Positions 5,636-8,148 of a stretch of 8,148 nucleotides of DNA are shown here, piece by piece. Made by a program: the position numbers and the translations under genes. Every line of letters starts with the position of its first letter. Position 1 is the stretch's first letter. This DNA comes from Kiritimatiellia bacterium. GTDB lineage: Bacteria; Verrucomicrobiota; Kiritimatiellia; RFP12; UBA1067. The DNA is taken from positions 1-8,148 of the forward strand of contig JAEDMC010000138.1 in NCBI GenBank assembly GCA_016303225.1. The letters run 5' to 3'. Under the pieces are notes generated by a model. That model saw only the letters and a list, made by a program, of their open reading frames with translations. It had not been told where the DNA came from and ran no database searches.

Positions 5636-7211
5636 GAACGAGAATGTGACGGGGGACCTCTTTGCGGCGGCGGGCGTTTCGTCCGAACCGGTCGCGATGA
5701 CGGTTTCGACGCCGCTGATTGACTCGGCCCTGGTCGCCGAATCTGCGGTCTGGCTGTCGAAGCGCGCGGTCACGCTCGGCAACCTCCTCGCCAGCGACCG
5801 TGCGGCCGAATACGTGGCGATTCTGCGCGCGTTCGCCAAACTGCGCGAGGGACACGAACCCGAGCCGCTGCATGAGTCCGTCCTGCGCGAGGTCTGCGGC
5901 GAAGACGCCTCGCCGGACGCCGAACAGCAGTTCAAGGCGTCCGTCCGCCAGCTGAAGGACTGGAAGCTTCTCACCGAACGGATTGAGAAGGAGCGTCTGC
6001 GCGGCTATCGGGACAAGCGGCGGGACAAGTTCCGCTATCGGCTGGAGGATGACGCGATTGCCTTCGTCGGCTGGCTCGAGGACCGCCATGCGAAGGACCT
6101 CTCCCCCGAAGGCGCGGACATCACCGGAAACCTTCTCGACATGCAGTGCTCGCTTCTCCACGAGCTGCGGCGCAAGCTGCGGACGGTCGATCCGGAGAAG
6201 GTCGACTACGAATCGGCCGGCGACATCCTCTATCGCGTCGAGCAGCTGCGCCTGTATGTCGAGGCGACGGCGAAGACGCTGCAGGTCCTGAATCTGCGCC
6301 TCCTCGCGTTCGGCACGGTCTTCAAGCCGGACGAGGCGAAGGCGATCGTCGGCGAGCTCGGTGTCTTCCTCGAGCGGTTCGGACGGCGCTTCGGCGTCCT
6401 GCGCGAGGAGATTGTGACGGACCTCCTGGAACTCGGCAAGGCATCCCATGTCGGACGCTGGACCGCCTGCGTCGAGCGGCTCCGCACCGAGGCCGCGCGC
6501 TTCACGCACATCTCGTCCGTTCGCGTTCCAGATCCGTTCCGCATTCTCGCGGATGCCACGGCCTTCTATGCGCCCGAGGGCAGTCTCGTTTCGCTGATGT
6601 CGCGCGTGACGGACTCGGCGCGTCGCGTCTGGGGCAAGTTGAATGCGCGTCTGCGCGAACTCGAACGGCGCAATCACCGGCTCGAGGACCTGGGGGCTCG
6701 GCTCAAGGAATTTGCGCTTCTGGCGGAAGACGAGGTGCCGTCGAACTGGATGCGACGGCTTCTCGAGACGGCCTCGCTCCGCGGCGACGCGCAGATCAGT
6801 CCCGACGGCGAGAAGGCAAAGCATCCGCTTCCGAAACTCGTCGAGCGCAAGAAGCGCGAGCGCATCGTCACTTGGATCACACCGCGGAAGGTCGGTGAGA
6901 AGGCGGACGTCCTCTCGATTGACCAGGCACGCGGCGACCGGCTCAAGGAGTGGATGAAGGCACGCGGCATCTCGCCGTCCGCGAACGAATCCGTCCGCCT
7001 GAGCGCCGGACAGTACGCGTCCTTCGACGACTGCCGCGGACTCGTCCAGCTCATCGAAAGCGTCCGTCTCGGAAACGGTGCCAAGGCCCGTCGCTATCTC
7101 GGCGTCGAAGGCCGCCCCGAATCCGCCCCCGTCGAAGTCGCCACCCCCGAAGGCGCCCTCGCCTTCGAAGACCTGACCCTCCGTGTGTATCAAGAGAAGG
7201 ATCCCAAATGA
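5610..7211 (+). CDS. Wadjet JetA / MksF-like kleisin subunit (probable)
   Basis: A 533-residue cytosolic, mostly helical, charged protein without signal peptide or membrane segment. The N-terminal part has a winged-helix look: AEYVAILRAF (67-75), then SVRQLKDWKLLTE (111-123) and YRDKRRDKFRYRLEDDAIAFVGWLE (133-157). This resembles the start of DUF2397/JetA and MukF/MksF kleisins, where 'YRaIlr.F' and an 'RR...Y.Lt..g' block occur. A long helical middle (about 160-380) and a more compact C-terminal region (about 430-533, possibly a second winged helix) follow. In Wadjet, JetA bridges the heads of the SMC dimer and carries JetB. The four-base ATGA overlap with the next gene fits an obligate complex. 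The start is uncertain: ATG 5610, 5616, 5625, GTG 5646 and ATG 5697 are in frame and none has a good Shine-Dalgarno site. Family assignment comes from layout and weak motifs, not clear identity. Confidence 0.6.
   Translation: MRMSFMRCKNENVTGDLFAAAGVSSEPVAMTVSTPLIDSALVAESAVWLSKRAVTLGNLLASDRAAEYVAILRAFAKLREGHEPEPLHESVLREVCGEDASPDAEQQFKASVRQLKDWKLLTERIEKERLRGYRDKRRDKFRYRLEDDAIAFVGWLEDRHAKDLSPEGADITGNLLDMQCSLLHELRRKLRTVDPEKVDYESAGDILYRVEQLRLYVEATAKTLQVLNLRLLAFGTVFKPDEAKAIVGELGVFLERFGRRFGVLREEIVTDLLELGKASHVGRWTACVERLRTEAARFTHISSVRVPDPFRILADATAFYAPEGSLVSLMSRVTDSARRVWGKLNARLRELERRNHRLEDLGARLKEFALLAEDEVPSNWMRRLLETASLRGDAQISPDGEKAKHPLPKLVERKKRERIVTWITPRKVGEKADVLSIDQARGDRLKEWMKARGISPSANESVRLSAGQYASFDDCRGLVQLIESVRLGNGAKARRYLGVEGRPESAPVEVATPEGALAFEDLTLRVYQEKDPK
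7197..7201 (+). promoter_or_regulatory. Ribosome binding site of the jetB-like gene inside the jetA-like gene
   Basis: AAGGA at 7197-7201 lies 6 nt before ATG 7208, within the last codons of the upstream gene. With the ATGA stop/start overlap (7208-7211) it indicates translational coupling. Confidence 0.7.
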
Positions 7212-7861
7212 AACTCGAAGCTCTGATTGAAAAGGGGGATGCGACGTCGCAGCTGGTGCGGGCGGCGCTTAATATCCTCTTGGAGTCGCCGTATTTCTAC
7301 AAGACGGATGACGAGCGGGCGTTCCTGACTGTGATGCGGTACCGTCAGGCGTTTGCCGCGTTCTTCGAGAAGATGTTCGGTTGGACGCTGGTGATGGACG
7401 CGAAATGCATTCGCCTCTACAAGCCGAAATGGTACAACGAGGCGATCACCCAGGCGAACCGCGATCTCTTCGGCTTCACGCGCCGCGACGCCTGCATCGG
7501 TTTCCTCTTGCTCCTTGAATTCTTCGAACGCGAGGCGCGTGAGCAGGGCGTGACGACTGAGGATCGCGAAAACCTCAAGTTCCTTTTCGGCGACTGGCTT
7601 GAATATTCGGCTTTGCGGTTCCGTCAGCTCTTCCCGGACAAGACCGACGCCTATACGGACGAGAAGGTCCGCCAGATCCTGCGCGAGATCATGCCGTCCC
7701 TCGAGCGCTACCGCTTCCTGCGCAAGGTGCGTCCCTCTGCCGACGAATCGGTCGGCGAATCCGAAACGATCTACGAAGCCCTGCCCGCCATGTGGCACTA
7801 CCAGGCCAACCAGCTCGTCGAAACGGTTGAGCCGCAGGCTGGGGCGGAACATGTGGAGTGA
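7208..7861 (+). CDS. Wadjet JetB / MksE-like KITE subunit (probable)
   Basis: A 217-residue soluble protein. Its opening resembles the first winged helix of DUF2398/MksE-type KITE subunits: LVRAALNILLESPYF (16-30), FLTVMRYRQAFAAFFEKMFGW (39-59), then a beta wing TLVMDAKCIRLYKP (60-73). A hydrophobic helix GFTRRDACIGFLLLLEFFE (about 89-107) matches the 'RR...l.l.Laale' helix of that family, and LERYRFLRKV followed by IYEALPAMWHY near the C-terminus matches the second winged helix. KITE proteins dimerise and bind the kleisin and DNA in condensin-like complexes. At 217 residues it is MksE-sized and shorter than the DUF2398 proteins of type II Wadjet as I recall them. It overlaps the kleisin-like gene by 4 nt. 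The expected SMC ATPase (jetC) does not follow directly. Identification is by weak motifs plus context. Confidence 0.6.
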   Translation: MKLEALIEKGDATSQLVRAALNILLESPYFYKTDDERAFLTVMRYRQAFAAFFEKMFGWTLVMDAKCIRLYKPKWYNEAITQANRDLFGFTRRDACIGFLLLLEFFEREAREQGVTTEDRENLKFLFGDWLEYSALRFRQLFPDKTDAYTDEKVRQILREIMPSLERYRFLRKVRPSADESVGESETIYEALPAMWHYQANQLVETVEPQAGAEHVE

Positions 7862-7868
7862 GGGTTTG

Positions 7869-7895
7869 ACAGGATTAACAGGATTGACAGGATTG
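7869..7895 (+). repeat. Three tandem 9-bp units ACAGGATT(A/G)
   Basis: ACAGGATTA, ACAGGATTG, ACAGGATTG follow one another exactly in the 59-bp gap between the jetB-like stop and the GxxExxY start. This is the widespread 'AGGATTAACAGGATT' class of short tandem repeats found between bacterial genes, which spuriously reads as NPVNPVNPV on the opposite strand. Two TTGACA hexamers lie in and around it (7866 and 7884), but neither has a -10 partner. Confidence 0.85.
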
Positions 7896-7905
7896 AGGCG
7901 AGTGG

Positions 7906-7912
7906 AAGGAGG
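7906..7912 (+). promoter_or_regulatory. Strong ribosome binding site of the GxxExxY gene
   Basis: AAGGAGG at 7906-7912 lies 8 nt before GTG 7921. It is the best Shine-Dalgarno match in the window and decides the GTG start; the frame has an upstream stop at 7894-7896 and no other start. Confidence 0.85.
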
Positions 7913-7920
7913 GTCTAGAG

Positions 7921-8148
7921 GTGGATGGAAAAGAACTGAGCTATGCCGTGATAGGGGCGGCAATGCGCGTGCATGCGCATTTCGGACCTGGCTATTTGGA
8001 AGAAGTGTATAAGAATGCGTTGATGGTTGAATTGAAGGCCAGTGGAATCATGGCCGAAAAGGAAGTGCCAATCGCAGTTGACTATCATGGTGTTCGTGTT
8101 GGGAATTATCAGGCGGACATCATTGTAGAGAAGCGATTGATTCTGGAG
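7921..8148 (+). CDS. GxxExxY protein, PDDEXK_3-type nuclease-fold (partial at the window end)
   Basis: GTG 7921 opens a frame running off the right edge after 76 codons. Residues 8-30 hold the family signature: YAVIGAAMRVHAHFGPGYLEEVY, condensed as AVIGAA then G24-x-x-E27-x-x-Y30, which gives the family its name. YQADIIVE (D66) and LILE (E76) follow the PD-(D/E)xK pattern; the expected catalytic lysine two residues later lies beyond the window. The full family is about 125-140 residues. Its cellular role is not established. GC content here is 110/228 (48%), against about 68% in two sampled 60-base stretches of the preceding genes, which suggests separate, recent acquisition. It stands where jetC would be expected in a Wadjet operon, behind a tandem repeat and with its own strong ribosome site. 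Confidence 0.9.
   Translation, partial: MDGKELSYAVIGAAMRVHAHFGPGYLEEVYKNALMVELKASGIMAEKEVPIAVDYHGVRVGNYQADIIVEKRLILE

Noticed and set aside
5415..7193. A 592-codon open frame on the minus strand opposite the jetA-like gene
   Set aside because: GC-rich codon use on the + strand removes stops from the opposite strand; the translation is Arg/Leu-rich without any recognised motif, and the + strand gene has start, overlap and domain support.
7869..7895. The three ACAGGATT units as the start of a CRISPR array
   Set aside because: The units are 9 bp, directly adjacent and have no spacers.
7866..7912. TTGACA hexamers (7866 and 7884) as -35 boxes for the GxxExxY gene
   Set aside because: At 17 bp downstream there is no -10-like hexamer (AGGATT and AGGAGG instead); the hexamers arise from the tandem repeat.

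Overview
The window is a GC-rich (about 60% or more) bacterial chromosome segment with every gene on the + strand. The gene mix fits a polysaccharide-degrading, possibly gut-associated member of the PVC superphylum such as Kiritimatiellota/Verrucomicrobiota: a secreted AXE1-type esterase, a DegT aminotransferase of the 'FPxWPQFD' type, and a GxxExxY gene behind an ACAGGATT repeat. There is no rRNA or marker gene here, so this placement is inference only.

Left part (1-3566): a tightly packed run of the last codons of a YchF-like GTPase, a PP2C-type phosphatase, a signal-peptide-bearing acetylxylan-esterase-family hydrolase and RmuC. Gaps are 8 nt or less, or the genes overlap, so they are probably co-transcribed. 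A promoter overlapping the rmuC stop (TTGATT, 17 bp, TATAAT with extended -10) starts a new unit: a DegT/DnrJ/EryC1/StrS aminotransferase (3682-4977) with a good Shine-Dalgarno site.

Middle part (4978-5609): about 630 bases without an intact gene. It holds a pyrimidine-rich TTCTC repeat, a promoter-like TATAAT, a frameshifted and internally deleted remnant of a PfkB-type sugar kinase, a long hairpin at the apparent deletion junction, and several palindromic or directly repeated units including two copies of ACCCTCGGAGTC. It looks like a decayed, repeat-seeded junction.

Right part (5610-8148): two genes overlapping by ATGA resemble the kleisin (JetA/MksF-like) and KITE (JetB/MksE-like) subunits of a Wadjet/MksBEF SMC complex. 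Wadjet systems recognise and cleave plasmid DNA using these subunits plus an SMC ATPase (JetC) and a TOPRIM nuclease (JetD). Where jetC would be expected, there is instead a 9-bp tandem repeat and the start of a GxxExxY (PDDEXK-like) gene of clearly lower GC, cut off by the window end. Either the operon is interrupted and resumes beyond the window, or it is a jetAB remnant, or this is a variant system carrying a nuclease-like partner. This right part is the most interesting region of the window.
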